DNA of 64,000 nucleotides, taken from the NCBI GenBank assembly GCA_015832175.1, contig WJXW01000005.1:1178001-1242000 (forward strand), in the 5' to 3' direction. The notes below the pieces were generated by a model. It saw only the letters and a list, made by a program, of their open reading frames with translations, did not search any database and had not been told where the DNA came from. Positions 31,850 to 45,200 of this stretch are shown piece by piece. Made by a program: the position numbers and the translations under genes. This stretch comes from Paraphaeosphaeria minitans (Eukaryota; Ascomycota; Dothideomycetes; Pleosporales; Didymosphaeriaceae). The first letter of the stretch is position 1, and each line of letters opens with the position of its first letter.

Positions 31850-34816
31850 CCCTTTTTTAAATATTATAGGGATTAAACAATTTCTTTAAGCTAGTCCCTT
31901 TAAAACAATTTAGAGGACTTTTTAGCCTTATTCTTTCTTTAGGTTTTGTTTAAACCTATAGCTTTATAAAAAGCTTCTAGTTTAGGCTTACTTATAGCCT
32001 TTGTGGGAATATCTGCTAGAAGAATACTAGTATTAATATAAACTAGTTTAATCTTGTTCTCTAGCACGTTTTGTCTTAGGAAGTGATAGGAAATATCTAT
32101 ATGCTTAGTTCTAGTATAGTAAATAGGGTTTTTAGCTAGATCTAAAGTAGATTAGCTATTACTTTCTATAGTGCTTAAGGATTTAAAATTATAATACTCC
32201 TTTAAAGGTAGGAAACTAAATAGTTCCTTTATAAAAGTATTTAGGTATAAAGACTCTTTAGTAGCTTCTTTTAAAGCCATATATTCAGCTTCTGCGCTAC
32301 TTAGGGCAACAGTTTTCTGTAGTTTTAATAGCCAGGATATGGCTACTCTATTACTAGAGGTATCTAGTAGAAATAGGTTGCCTATAGTAGATTTTCTAGA
32401 GTCTAAATCACCCCCCGAATCTGAATCACTAACCCCTATTAAGTCTAGGAATTTAGATTGGTTTAGAGCTAAATCTAGTTTATAATCTTGTGTTTTAACT
32501 AGATAACTCTATAAATAGTCTAGATATTTATAGTGTTCTAGACTAGGATTTGCCATAAACCTTGCTAAATAATTTATATAAAAGGCTAGGTCTGGCCGAG
32601 AATAGATAGTTAGATAGATTAGACTACCTATCTCTTATTAGTATAAACTAGTTAATTCTAGATTAGGTTCTTCTAGATTTTTCACTAGTTTTAGCCCTAT
32701 AGGTAGGGGTAGATCTTTTGGTTTATTCCCCTCCTTATTATACTTTGTAAGTATTTTCTTTATAAAGGATTATTGGGAAATTTTAATTATATTTAGTTCC
32801 CTATTTCTTATAATTTCTACACCTAGGAATTCTTTTATCTCTCCTAAATTAGAGACTTCTAGGGTAGATGAAATAGTTAGTTCCTTATATAGGCTATTAA
32901 CTAGGTCTATAGTTTTGGCGAATACTAGTATATCGTCCACATGTGTAGCCAATATAATAGGCTTTTCTTGGTGAACAAAGATAGAATTTTCACTTACTAG
33001 GTTTTTAAAACCTAGTTTTACTAGTATATTTGTAAGGTGAATTTGCCATTGCCTAGCAGCCTGTCTTAAGCCATATAGTGCCTTATTTAGTTTTAGAGAC
33101 ACTTAGTTATAGTTTTGGCTTTTAATTATAGAACTAACTAGATCTTTGTCTAGTTTTGTAGGGCTATTTTCTAGGGTAAAGCTTTCTAGACCTTGAGGTA
33201 AATCTAGATAGACTTCTTCCTCTAGATAGGCGTTAGGAAAAGCCTGCTTTATATCCTATGTATAAATTTCCCAGTTTAAACTAGAAAATAGGATAATAGA
33301 AGCCTTATAAGACTAGGTTTAGAGGTAGTAGCAAAGGTTTCTTTATAATTAATTCTATACTTTTGTAGGAATCCTTTAGCTACGTATCTAGCCTTGTATT
33401 TGTTTATAGAGCCGTCTAGGTGATATTTCCTAGTTAAAACCTATCTACCCTTAATAATTAGTTTATTAGGTTTAATAACTAGGTCCTAAGTTTTGTTTTG
33501 TATTAGATTTTCTACCTCTAATTTTATAGCTTTTAGGTAGAAATCTTTATTGGGATTAGTTAGAACTTCTTTATAGTTCTTTGGCTCTTCTGTACTAGTA
33601 ACTAGTATATTTTCTTCTACTAGTTCTTTATACAGGTTTTTCCAACTTATATTAGTAGTTTTAGGAATTGGTTCTTTATTCCTATTTATAACTACTTTAG
33701 GGCTAGAGTCTTGTTAAGCCTTAGGAATATTATTTTCCTTATTAGGCTCTATTTCTCTACTAGGCTCTATAGGCTCTAGTTTATTATAGATCTCTATTAT
33801 TCTTTCCTAATTATTTGGCTTATAGAAGTAGCCTTCTAGTACCTTACAATCTCTAGCATATACTATTTTATTTTTACTAGGATTAAATAACTGGTACTGG
33901 TTAGAGTTATAACCTATTAGATAGTAGGGAGTAGCCCTAGCCTCTAGTTTCTTAATAAGACTACTAGGCTCTTTATAATAAGTTAGGGAACCCCAAATCT
34001 TTAGGTTTTCTATATTAGGTACTTTATTATACCTTTGGAAGAATAGTGTTTTATGGCCTATAGAACTATTAGGAGTTCTATTATATAGGTAGACTACAGT
34101 TAATAGAGCTTCTCCCCATATAACTTTAGGAAGATTAGATTAGATTAATAAGGCTCTAACTTTATTTAATAGTAGCCTATTTATTATTTCTGCAGCTCCA
34201 TTTTGCTCAGGTGTATAGGGGCTAGAAAAACGAACTATAATACCTTTTTCTTCTAGGTATCTTGTAAGATTTTTAGATATAAATTTGTTATCTAGTTGTA
34301 GGGCTTTAACCTTAGAAGAACTCTGTAGTTCTACTTTAGTTATAAATTGTCTTATAGCCTCTACAATATTTTCTCCACTCTTTAGGAGAGTTACTTCTAG
34401 AAACTTTATAAAACTATCTCTAAAAGTAATAAAGTATTTCTTCTTTTTTAGAGTTTAAGGATTTATAGGTCCCCCTATATCTATATGTACTAGGTCCAAG
34501 TAATTATCTACTTTAGTAGAAGGTTCTTTATTAACCTTTTTAGTTAACTTGGCCTAAATACAAATAGGACAGGAATCTAGACTAGTTCTAGAGTTATCTA
34601 GATCTTTTTTGTCTAGTTTAATACCTTAAGCGGATTCTTTAAGGGCTAATAGGGCTTTATTATTAATATACCCTAGTCTATTATGCCATAGTTCCACAGG
34701 GTTGTTATTAATAACTATTTTCTCTGTAGAATTAACCCCTTCTTCTCTAGGATTAATTTTCCTAGGAGATAAGGTATTTAGTATTTTACTAGAGGTGTTA
34801 AAGTCTGTTTTAGAAC
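31850..34816 (-). pseudogene. G pol: integrase, RT, RNase H
   Basis: Minus strand. The integrase triad is intact: Asp in VHIDI (34479-34481), Asp in LDN (34290-34292), Glu in QNGAAE (34188-34190). After it comes WGSLTYY and the usual C-terminal segment. RT is about 32600-33420, with a 110-codon stop-free stretch (32770-33102) holding NKALYGLRQAARQW and the catalytic HVDDILVF (DD at 32934-32939), the copia YVDD site. RNase H is about 31900-32560 and includes an ALSSAEAEY-like stretch with Ala/Glu near 32290. Few TAA/TAG stops interrupt it, for example just before 33102. The order integrase before RT is diagnostic of Ty1/copia. Confidence 0.85.
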
Positions 34817-36467
34817 TTATAGCTTTAAGACTGTAATACCTTCTTTATATTCTCCTTTTATAAGGATATTTCTACTAGAGGATATAACCTCACAGCCTAA
34901 TCTAGTAAAATTTAGATTTAGACCTCTTTCTGTAAGTCTATTTAGGCTTATAAGGTTAACACCTAGTTCTAGCACAAATAAAACCTTACTTAAGGTTACT
35001 TTCTTACTTGTTTTAGTAAATAGGAGTTCTATATTTCTAACTCCTTTTGCTACTATAGAGCTATTAGAATTTCCCCATTTAATAGAGGTATCTGTAGGTT
35101 CTAAAGTAGTAAATAACTCTTTTATATCACAAGTATGTATAGTTGCGCCAGAATCTAGTATAAAGTCTATTTCTTTAAACTTATTTTTAGGTTTTTTAGT
35201 AGTAAGAATAGTCTCTCCATCTTTTTCTTTTAAAAGAGTATTATTACTACTTTCTTTATTAAACTTTCCCTTTCTAGCCTTATAGTTTTTAGGCTTTTTA
35301 TTAGGGAATTTAACCCACCAATTAGACTCTATATATCCCTCTTTACTACAGTAGGAACAAAGGTCTTTTTTACTATTTCCTCTAGTAGGCATAGACATTT
35401 CTATGTCTTCTTTATCTTCTCTAAAGTTATTATTATTTACTCTAGGAAATAAATTACTATTAGTAGAGCCTTTTCTTATAGAACTTAGTCTCCTAGATTC
35501 GTCGAGGAGCTGGCTTACTATAGAATCTAAATCTAGGTCTTCTTCCTTTTTATTATTTATCCTAATAGATTGAGTAATAACTGCAATAATATACTTATAA
35601 AATCCCTACTATTTAGATTGTTTAGAAGTAGGGCTACTAGGAATTTTTTAGGAAGATTAATAGACTTGGCCTCTAGGTTATTTACTAGCCTCTTAAAGCT
35701 ATTAACATAGCTTTCTAGATTATTTTTATGGCTAGTTAAAGTAGTGTTAATAAGGTTTTTACTTCGTATAAGTTCACTACTAAATCCCTTTGGCTTATAA
35801 AGTTCTTTTAACTTATTCTAAAGTATATAGAGATTTGTTATAAACCTAGTTTATACTAGAGGGCTATCTTCTAAGGAAAGTTTTAAAATACTAGTAGCTT
35901 TAGAAGCTTTTTCCTGTAGAACGGCTTGTTGTTCTAGAGTTAGGTCTTGAATATTACTAGACATAACCTCTAGACAACCCTCTTTAATAAGGTAGGCCTC
36001 TATTCTAATAGACTAAATTTCGTAGTTCTTAGAATCACTTAACTTAGGGATTTTAAATAGAGAGTCTCCTATTTTATCTAGTCTTATTATATATAGACTA
36101 GTAGGGTAAGTACTTCTCTAACTTCTAGATCTTAATAAGATTCTAGGTTAAAATAGGGATTTAATTGCCTTATACTTCTTAATTTGGAAGTTATAGGTCT
36201 TATAGGGGTTTAATTGCCTTATACTTCTTAATTTAGAAGTTATAGGTCTTATAGGTTTCTAGATTAAATCTTTTTTAGGTATCTAGAATTAAACCTAAAA
36301 TGCCTTCTTCTCCTTAATCCTTAGGAGATCTAGGTCTTTTGTCTAGAGATATATAACTTTTCTCTAAACAACCCCTTAATAATCTTCTACTAGATAGAAA
36401 GCCTATAATAATAGGTCTTATAACTTCTAGAGAATAATCCCTAAGTTCCCTTTTTACCTTTTATAAA
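34817..36467 (-). pseudogene. G gag and protease
   Basis: Minus strand. The capsid part from about 36000 down to 35420 has an internal ATG at 35964 (MSSNIQDLTLEQQ) and copia-type segments (NLINTTLTSHKNNLESYV). A 193-codon stop-free stretch (34817-35398) holds a knuckle LCSYCSKEGY with the His position changed to Tyr, then FILDSGATIHTC, an intact Ty1/copia protease motif (about 35140-35165), and a pre-integrase segment (VNLISLNRL). The N-terminus is separated from its leader by H and B2. Confidence 0.82.
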
Positions 36468-36472
36468 GATAA

Positions 36473-36667
36473 TGTTGAAGTAAAACACTCACTTCCGTGA
36501 TTCTTTCTGGATCCACTAATTCATATCACAGGATTCTTGCCAAGAGGCTCGTTTCTTTTGTATATAGTCTGCCCTTTTGGCATCCTTTCCTACAATTAGC
36601 TCTTTGTATTCTTTACAACTCTGCTCCTAAATATCCTATAATAGTTTGAGCCCTTTTTACTACAACA
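36473..36667 (+). repeat. 5' LTR of H, 195 bp
   Basis: TGTTGAAGTAAAACAC to TACTACAACA. It is little changed by RIP compared with the 3' copy. Confidence 0.92.
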
Positions 36668-36681
36668 GTTATGAGCCTAGC
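36668..36681 (+). other. Primer binding site of H
   Basis: GTTATGAGCCTAGC directly after the 5' LTR. The other copia element, G, has the similar GGTTATAAGCCCAGCC at the same place (51045-51060, minus strand), which supports a shared tRNA primer. Confidence 0.55.
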
Positions 36682-36859
36682 GCTTAGAACGTAGGACGAT
36701 TCTCCCTACCTACTTAGCAACGCTTAAATTATTATATAACACTCTATTTAGAACCTCTCTACGATACAACCCCTCTATTTCTAATTATAAAAATTATTAA
36801 AATAGTAGAAGTATAGCTTGTTAATCGCGCTAGCTAGTCCTACTAGTTTGTCCAGCTTT

Positions 36860-39800
36860 AATTCTAAGTAAACTTAAAAGGAATCTAGAACTAAATTAAC
36901 CTAAAGGCGATTAACGCTCTAGTAATTAATCACGTAAAGCCAGAACAACCTCTACTCCTACAGAAACTATCACTAATTACAAATACAGCCTCTATAGCGA
37001 GTATTTAATTATACAAAGCAGAGCTTACTAAGTATAAAATAGATAAGAAAAGCTTTCCTTTATAAATAGCAGAATATAGAGTAGCAGTTTTAAACTAGCA
37101 AGCAGACTATACTAAGATACAGAATTTCTAGACTTAGGTAAATACTACAGTATCGCCTAATCTGCTTACTCCTGCCATAATTACTCTAGTTAATACACGC
37201 TAAACTACGCTTTAGTCCCTAATTTAACTCTTAAAGGAAGATCTCGCACTAAATAAAAGAGCTACACAGAATAATGTTTAAGCTTTATACTACGCTTATT
37301 TTAAGAAGGCTAAGTAGGTAAGACAAAGTCCTAAGATCTAGTTTAAAGAGTGGCAGCTCCTCTATTAAAAAGCGAAAACCTACTTAATTAGCGAAATTAG
37401 TAGACTGCTTACTACCTAAGATTTCCTAGATATAATCGCCGCGCGTATAGCACTAGATTAGGCCTAATTAATAAACTAAAAGCTAATCTAGAATAAGACG
37501 CTAGGACGGAATTAGATCACGCTAGATAATCTAGGGAAGGTATTTTCGGCGCTTATCCAGAAGCATTTAATCTAATCTAGTTCTAATAAAACAAGTAGGG
37601 TATTCGCTACTTTTAATAGATTATCAAAACAATCTACTAACTCTAATAGTTCTAGTTCGTCTAATTAGACAAAGAAACAACCAAACTGTCCCTATAAGCC
37701 CTATACTTATAGGTAGAAACTAATAGAGTGCTGAAAACTTCAAACCACAATAGCTAGATTACCCTAGGATAGAACATCGTTATTTAATCTCACTAATAAA
37801 GAAAAATTAGAGATTCTTAATTAACTTAAGCAGCCTAAGTGGTTAAACCTTTATAATGCGATCACAAAGGCAGAATAGAATAAGAAATAATCCTCTACTA
37901 AGACTATTAAGTATCCTAGTAGTATTACTACTACTCTACTAAACCTATTTAATCTGCCTACAGACAATAGAGTATTAGGTGTCTACTCTACTCTACATTC
38001 TAACGCTTATCCTCTATTAGAATATACAATACTAGATAGTGCTATAGCAGTTCACCTAGTTAATAATCGCAAAAGACTTATTCCTGGGATGTTTCAATCA
38101 TTAAATAAGAGTGTAGAGGCAGGTACACAAAGCCTCCTAATCTTAGGAATTAGTAATAGACTAATTAAGAACGCTTTATATAGGAAAAATAGGAGATTTA
38201 TAAAAGATCTACTGCTCTAAGGAGTAAGAGTAGTAGAAGGCTTTTATATAAATATTATATTAGAAGCTCTTTTAAAGAAAGCAAAGATTTAGTACTTTAG
38301 TTTAGATTACACTCTTAGAATTAGAAGTCTAGAATAAAGCGTTATCTTAGTAGACCTAAGATGCGAGCATAACTTTACTTTCCTATAATATAAGCTAATC
38401 CACTCTTATCTAATTGTTATAAGTGTGACTATTAAAGGATTATTCTAGGTTAATATTAAGAGATTAGATTCTAAGGACCTCTAGCACCTTTAAGTAGGGT
38501 ATATAGGAAGTAGAGCCCTATAAGCTCTAGTAACTATAGCCTAAGGTGTAAAAATTACTAGAATGTTAAGAAAGGATTGTGAGCACTATGCTACTACACA
38601 CGTAACCTAGGTAATCTCTAGAAGACCTAGAGAATAATTACCTAGGCTATTTCACTTATTATCCTAGGATCTATTTAATATGCCTACTACTTAAAATAGA
38701 GAAAACTAGGTTTTGCTAATTAAAGAAGATTTTAGTAAGAAACTTTACATTTTTAATCTTAGAACAAAGACACTTTTTAAGATAATAAGAGTGTAGCAGG
38801 ATTTCTTAGCTCTTATTAATACAAAATACGAGCTTTAAATTACAAAAATCTACTAGGACAATAATACAGTAACACTTCTATAGAGAGGGAAATCCTAGTA
38901 CGAATTTTAGGCTAATTAGGAAGGAATAACAATTAGCAGACTACTGCCCTATACGTATAAGCCTAATAGCGCTGCAGAAAGAGCAGGCCAGGAGCTTATA
39001 ATAAAAGTAATTAAAATGCGAATAAGCGTAAATCTACTATTAAATCTCTAGCCTAAAATTATATAAGTGGCATGCTAGCTCTAAGGAATAATTCCTAGTC
39101 TAGTATTAGGCTATTAATTACCTAATAAAACGTTAGATGCTTAGTTTAGACAATATTTTCGTTATTTTGAACTAGTAAAAACACAACATAGGACAGCTAA
39201 TCTTTGTCTAAACTAGAGTGCTGTCTACGCCTATAGCTACTAAGCTTACCCTTTGGATTAGGAGCGTGCAGCTAGGCGAGACAGAAGAGGATTTAAAGTG
39301 AATTCTAGGAGCTATATTAGATACCTAGTAGACTATAAAGCTTCTAATATCTACTAAATATAGATTCCCTAGCTTAATTAGGTAATCACCACACAAAATG
39401 TAAGGTTTAATAAGTTCTTGTTCTATAAAGGATTAGAGGAACAATCTATTCTAAAGATAGAAGTGTTAAAAATAGTAGAAAGCCTCTAAGAAGGAGAGCT
39501 AAATAATCTAAAAGAAGCGTATAAAAACGCGCTTAATATTTTTCCTAAAACAAACGAGTATATAAGAACCGCTACTAGACCTATAGGTGACCTTTAGGTA
39601 ATTAAAAGCAAAGCAGGCTAGCTAAGTAATTAGGAACCTAAAGTACCTACTACTAAGTAAGCTATAGGCTTAGCTAGCTAGTAGCTAAGAATTCGCTTAA
39701 GTAGGAAAGAAAGCACAGGACTTGTAACCCCTAATTAGACACTAGAGCTAGGTAATCTTAGGGGTAATCTATTAAGCGATTAAGAGATATCTAGCAGCCA

Positions 39801-41850
39801 CTAGAACACCACTAGAAGAGCTGGCCCACTAGAATCTAGGGATTTAATACCCTATTTATTAGTAGAAACTAATTAGGTTGCTAATTGACCTAGCGCAGAT
39901 AACTTAATTACGCTAGACAAAGTAGATAACCCACTAGCGCGCTAAAAGCGAAGGCAGATCTATCTAGAGGCAAGTAGAATAAGTAGGCGAAATTGTAGTA
40001 AAGCACTAGAAATTAACTAACTAATAAATTGCTATCTGCTATTGCGAAGATTAAGGAAGCAAAATAATTAGGACAATTAGCTAGGGGGTGGGTAGAAGCT
40101 AGGTGCTTATACACTAATTACTAATTATCTTTAAAGTAATCTTAATATAATATTAGAGCACACATTTATACTAGGAGAAGCAGAGGCCTAGTCTAAGCAA
40201 GAAGAATATATTACACTAAATATAATAGTACTCGCTTCTATACTTAGAAAGGCGCCTAGAGCGTCTTATACAGCTTAGACTCACAGAGACGAGCTTACAC
40301 TAAAGCCAATCCTATAGAAACACCTTTATAATTATCTATATAAGAAGCTATTCCTCCTTACCACTTATAAGGAGATCTCGACTTTGCAAGATAAAGGTAC
40401 CTAGATAGAGATTAAATAATTAGAGGTGTTAGAGCAACTGCTCCCTTTAAAATAGGTCTTTACCTATAAGTTTAATTAAAATAAATACTTTAAAAAGTGT
40501 AAAGCTTAAATTGTTATAAAAGGAGATTTTTAGAAAAAGAATACTTTCCACTCCACCTATACTGCTACTCTAGCAGTAAGATCTTTTTAATTAGCTGTAG
40601 CTCTAGCAGCAGAATTCGATCTAGAAATCTTATAATTTAATATAGTAGGAGCATTTCTAAATACTCTTATTACAGCTGCCAATCTAGTAACTTATAAATT
40701 ACCTAATAGTTTTAAAAAGCCAGGAAAGTGTGTAAGATTAAATTAAGCTTTGTATGGCTTAAGAGATTCACTACTTCTTTAGTATAAAGAATTTACGGGA
40801 TTACTTTAATCTTATAGACTCTTAGCTTCGCTAGAAGAGCTATGCCTTTTCTTTAACAGTAATTAAAGTATTATTATTCTATTTTATATTAACGATATTC
40901 TTCTTCTCTATAACAAGAGTAAAGAGAAAGAAGCCCTAGATTTTTAGAAAAAGATTACAAACAAATACAAGATTAAATTAAAAGGACTAGTAGAGTGGTT
41001 CCTAGGTGTTTAAGTAATTAAGGACAGAGAAGTAAGATTAATTTCTCTAGTCTATAATACCTACATTAATAAGATTACGAAAAAGTTTAACCTTTTAAAC
41101 TCTGGGAGCTTCCCTCCTACACCTCTATTAGTAGAAGATCTTGTTCTAAGTATAGGAGAAGCCACTCCTTAACAAATAAAGCTCTTTTAAGAAGAGGTGG
41201 GATTGGCTCTCTATATAGTGATTATACTACGCCTAGATATAGCCTTTACAGTGTTAAAGCTATTACACTTTCTAACAAATCTAAGCAAAGAACACTTTGC
41301 TACTATTAATTATGTGATCCTTTACCTCTATTAAACTAAATAGTAGGCTATAGTCTTTAGTGGCTATAATGGACCTAATCTACTAATATGTAGAGATGCC
41401 TCTTTTGCTAATAATTTAATATCACGGCGATCTTCCTATAGATATATTATCCTATTATTTAGAGGAGCTATCCTATAGAAAGCAGCTTAACAGAATACAA
41501 TTACTACTTTAATAATAGAAGCAGAGCTTCTAGCGCTTAAACATATAAGTAAAGAAGCTATAGTAATTAAGAAATTCTTTACTAAGCTTACTCTAGATCT
41601 AGGACTTTTATAGAAGGTCTATTATAACAATCTTTAAACTATTTGTTTAGTAATTAGAAAGAACAAAAGAATTACTACTTAACTGCGCTATATAGATATT
41701 TAGAATATATAGTTGTGGCAAGAGCATGCAAAAGGATTGTTTTAAGTGGAATATCTTCTAACTAGCGAAATGCTAGCAGATAGCCTTATAAAGGCTCTCA
41801 CTTATTAGCAGTTTAATAGATTTAAAAGGATATTAAATCTGTAAGATGCG
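36860..41850 (+). pseudogene. H gag-pol polyprotein (inactivated)
   Basis: A single frame reads through many TAA/TAG codons. The gag part runs to about 37760, ending in a Ser-rich linker and a knuckle remnant (CPYKPYTY and a later Cys). The protease site at about 38032-38058 reads LDSAIAVHL, close to the copia LDSGA-xx-H motif. The integrase core is about 38600-39130: the second Asp in WDNNT-like (38857-38859) and the Glu in SAAERAG (38977-38979). RT is about 40450-41130, with ALYGLRDSPLLWYKEF-like and the catalytic box YIND (40885-40896) for YVDD. RNase H is about 41330-41820, with TTLIIEAELLALKH-like. Order and motifs are those of Ty1/copia. Confidence 0.82.
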
Positions 41851-43529
41851 AGCATAATAATTATAGAATAAGAGTAGGTAAGTAGAGAAATAATCTATTA
41901 ACTATTTAGAATTATTAATTTAGAGCTAAGAAATAAGAAAAGAAAAAAAAAGAAAAAAAAAATTAGAAGGAGAATAGGAATTAGAAAAAGAGGAGATTAA
42001 AGAGCTTATTTATAAGTATATAGACCCTCTTCCTTCTCTACTTAATCGTAGGGGTGCGAGAATCTCCCCTACAATTAGTAGTAGAAGATTCTCCCTATTC
42101 TCCTCCTCTCCTCCTCTCTGCAGTAAGTAATTCCTTACCCTATTTACCTCCTTTACCTCTCCTTTAATTAGTAGTAGGTAATAGCTTACCCTAGCTTCCC
42201 CTCCTTTAATTAGCAGAAGGAGAAGCACTTACCTAGCCTCTACCCTACTTTAGAGCTAATAGGCCGCTTATCTAGCTATTTTAATTAAGGTATTAGCTGC
42301 GACCGCGCTGCTCCTTAATAAGTAGAGTAAAAGGGCAATTACCCTATCCTCTACTAAGGATTAGCTAAGAAAGAAAAAGTAGGATAGTAACTATGTGCTA
42401 AGCTTACTCCTCCTAACTACTAGTAGGAAGAGGAGCTTATAAAGCTACTTTAACCCTTTTACGCAGCTTAGTAATTAGCCTTTCCTATAAAAAGTATTAG
42501 CTAAACCTAAAAAGAATCTTAAATTAAAAGCTTATATTAGCACCTTCTAATAGTTAATAGTAGATAAAATTTATAGCTAGAGTCTAAATATATAGCTAGC
42601 TACAGAAATAATTAGCAAAATTAGCTAAAGTAATAAGACAACCCTATATATAGCAGTGTAAAAGTAGGTAAAGTAGGTATAGCAGCGCCTACCTAAGCTT
42701 AAAGCGTTATTATAGCAGCGTCTATTACTTTTTCCTGCTAGAGCTCCCTTTAAGTAGTCTAAGCAGCTTACTTATCTAAGAGCACTAAGCGATCGCTAGG
42801 GGCCTAGAGCTAGGATAGGAGGAACTAGTAGAGTAGGAGGAGTAGAAGGATTTTAGTAAAAGGATTAGGAGCTTTATTTAGTAGCTTTTACAGCCTTTAC
42901 TATATGTGCTTTAGCTAAGTTATTAAATATCTAAAAGAGTTAGTAAAGCTCTAAATAACAGAAAGAGCGTAAGACAATAATTAGAAGAAGATAATTTACT
43001 ATAAAGTAGTAGGATTTAAAGGCTTAAACTAGTAGGCTTAAATTAGATAAGAGGTTAAAGCGTTAAAAGTAAAGGATTAAAGAGAGAAGATTAAGCGCTA
43101 GCAAAGGGCTTATATACTCTACCACCTATCTAATTATTAAGCGCTGAATGCGCTCCCTTTTTACTACTTATTTCTCTTACTACTACTCCTTCCTAATTAA
43201 AACGCGCCTACCTATTGTACTTACTAGCTAGTAAGAGCGGGGAAATTACCTTACAGTTAATAGGAAGTAAGCAAAAAAAGTAGCAAAATAGAAGTGTTTA
43301 CGCTCTAGGCCTTTATACTATGCTTATAAGCTCCTAACCTACTAGAAAAAGAGATTCTAGACACAATTTATAATAGGATTTGTAATTTAAAAGATAAACA
43401 GCAATTGTTTTGCTATCACAATAAATAGGGGGTAATAGAATCGCTGTTCTTAAGATTAGGAAAGATTTAGACGATTATAGATTACTTCTTAGAATAGGTG
43501 ATCCGCTTTAAGCGATTACCTAGGGGGTG
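41851..43529 (+). other. Long 3' region of H, content unexplained
   Basis: About 1.7 kb between RNase H and the 3' LTR, much longer than a usual copia 3' leader. It holds an A-rich tract (41936-41972), CT-rich runs (42090-42120), and on the plus strand, at about 42980-43100, a basic stretch reading DLKA-TSRLKLDKRLKR and so on that looks coding. I do not recognise a domain. It ends in the purine tract TAGGGGGTG (43521-43529). Confidence 0.45.
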
Positions 43530-43724
43530 TGTTAAAGTAAAACACTCACTTCTGTGATTCTTTCTAGATCCACTAATTCATATTATAGGATTCTTGCTAA
43601 GAGGCTCGTTTCTTTTGTATATAGTCTACCTTTTTAGTATCCTTTCCTACAATTAGCTCTTTATATTCTTTACAACTCTGCTCCTGAATATCCTGTGATA
43701 GTTCGAGCCCTTTTTACCACAATA
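43530..43724 (+). repeat. 3' LTR of H, 195 bp
   Basis: TGTTAAAGTAAAACAC to CCACAATA, collinear with the 5' LTR, followed by GATAA. G sequence resumes for only about 70 bp (43725-43794) before B2. Confidence 0.92.
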
Positions 43725-43799
43725 GATAACCTTTTCTATCTCTTAATAATAGAGACTAGCCCTAGGTTTTTTAGGAAAAAATGCCCTCCTAGGCGTAAA

Positions 43800-44210
43800 T
43801 GTTACGTACCAGATAACAACGTGGGACTTAGGCGCTTATAAAGGTGTGATGAAGCGACGACAGGGTTATAAACATAACAAAGAGACGCTCAGTAACTTAG
43901 ATTAGGTTACGTAATATACTTAGTTACTTAGCGGCACTAAGTAGTAGAGTAGGTCACATAAAGTGCTTAGTTACTTAGTAGCACTAAGCAGTAGAGTAGC
44001 CTTAGTATATAGGAATGTAAGGATAGGCTCTCTATACTCGTGTTTAATCTGTTTATTAATCTATCGTTTAGATTCTAGCAGACCAAATTATTAACTTATT
44101 ACACTTTATAAAATACTATTATATTAATAAGACCTTCCACCTTCTATAAGTACTCCTGCCTAAGAACTAACCTTAACCCTTTAGAACTAGCTACCCTTTT
44201 AGATTTAACA
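43800..44210 (+). repeat. 5' LTR of B2, 411 bp (U3 type b)
   Basis: TGTTACGTACC to AGATTTAACA. It is less TpA-rich than its internal region, for example CGTGGGACTTAGGCGC. Confidence 0.93.
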
Positions 44211-45200
44211 TCTTAAACACCTTTAACATAAGTACTTTATAAATTCCTACCTCTTCTACAGCTTTAGGTGCCGCTAAGATTACTCCTATAAAAGATAGTA
44301 GTAAGGCGCATAAACCTAATCTCTACTTTAGTGAACAATTTTAAACTAACGTCTAGATTCTCTAGTTAGACCTCTACTTCTTTAACTTAGATAAACCCCT
44401 TAAAGACAAAAAAAAAGTTATCTTTGTAGTAATATACATGTAAGGAGATGTAGGATTATAGATCTATTTCTACCTTAAAAAGTACCTAGGAATAGACCAC
44501 AATAATAATAACAATAATTACGTAAATAAGCACGCTAATATAGTTAATATTATTAAGGATTATAATAACTTTAAAAAATATCTTAAATAACTTTTTAGGA
44601 TCGCTAACAAGGACTCTATTATAAAAGCAAAAATTTAGACTATAACTTAGAAATAATTAGTAGCTAAGTATATAGCTAAGTTTCGCAGATACGCTGTGCA
44701 ACTTAACTAGGATAATAAATCTCTTTAGGATATGTATAAATAAGGACTTAAATAGAAACTACGTAAGAAACTTCTATATAGTAGTGCGCTAATCACTAAC
44801 TTTAAAGAACTATATAAAGAAACTATTAGGATTAATAGAGAGTGGTTTTTATTATAACAGGAACTCTACTAAAACCCTAGGGCGATAAGCTTTAGACAAC
44901 CAGTAAAAATAGTTTATAAGAACCCTATTAAAATTGTCTAAAAGCAACAGCTAAAGAACTACTAGAAATACAAACTAATAGAAGACGTCTAGTTTAACTA
45001 CTTAGGCAAAGGAAAAGGAGGAAGAATAGGCCCTAAGTAGCCTAACAAACGCGTCTCTAATAGAAGTTAATAACTAATAACTAAGACCTATAAATGCTTT
45101 ACATATAGCAAACTAGGCCATATAGCTAGGAACTGTAGATTAAAGAACAAAGTCTATTAAACTAAGTTAAATATACTAACTATTAAGGACTAAGAACCTA
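44211..45200 (+). pseudogene. B2 gag (inactivated)
   Basis: Collinear with B1 gag. The start region reads ACA where B1 has ATG (about 44256). The knuckle at 45092-45143 reads CFTYSKLGHIARNC: here the His is kept and the second Cys is Tyr, the reverse of B1, so the two copies together show an intact C-x2-C-x4-H-x4-C ancestor. It is followed without a gap by protease and RT. Confidence 0.82.

Larger units (their letters stand above)
36473..43724 (+). mobile_element. Element H: Ty1/copia, full length, inserted in G
   Basis: Two 195-bp LTRs (36473-36667, 43530-43724) with the duplication GATAA (36468-36472, 43725-43729). Order gag, protease, integrase, RT, RNase H, then an unusually long 3' region of about 1.7 kb. 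It is oriented opposite to its host G. Confidence 0.92.

Noticed and set aside
42010..42228. 72-codon minus-strand open stretch in the H 3' region
   Set aside because: Low-complexity Leu/Gly/Glu sequence produced by CT-rich repeats; not convincing as a gene.
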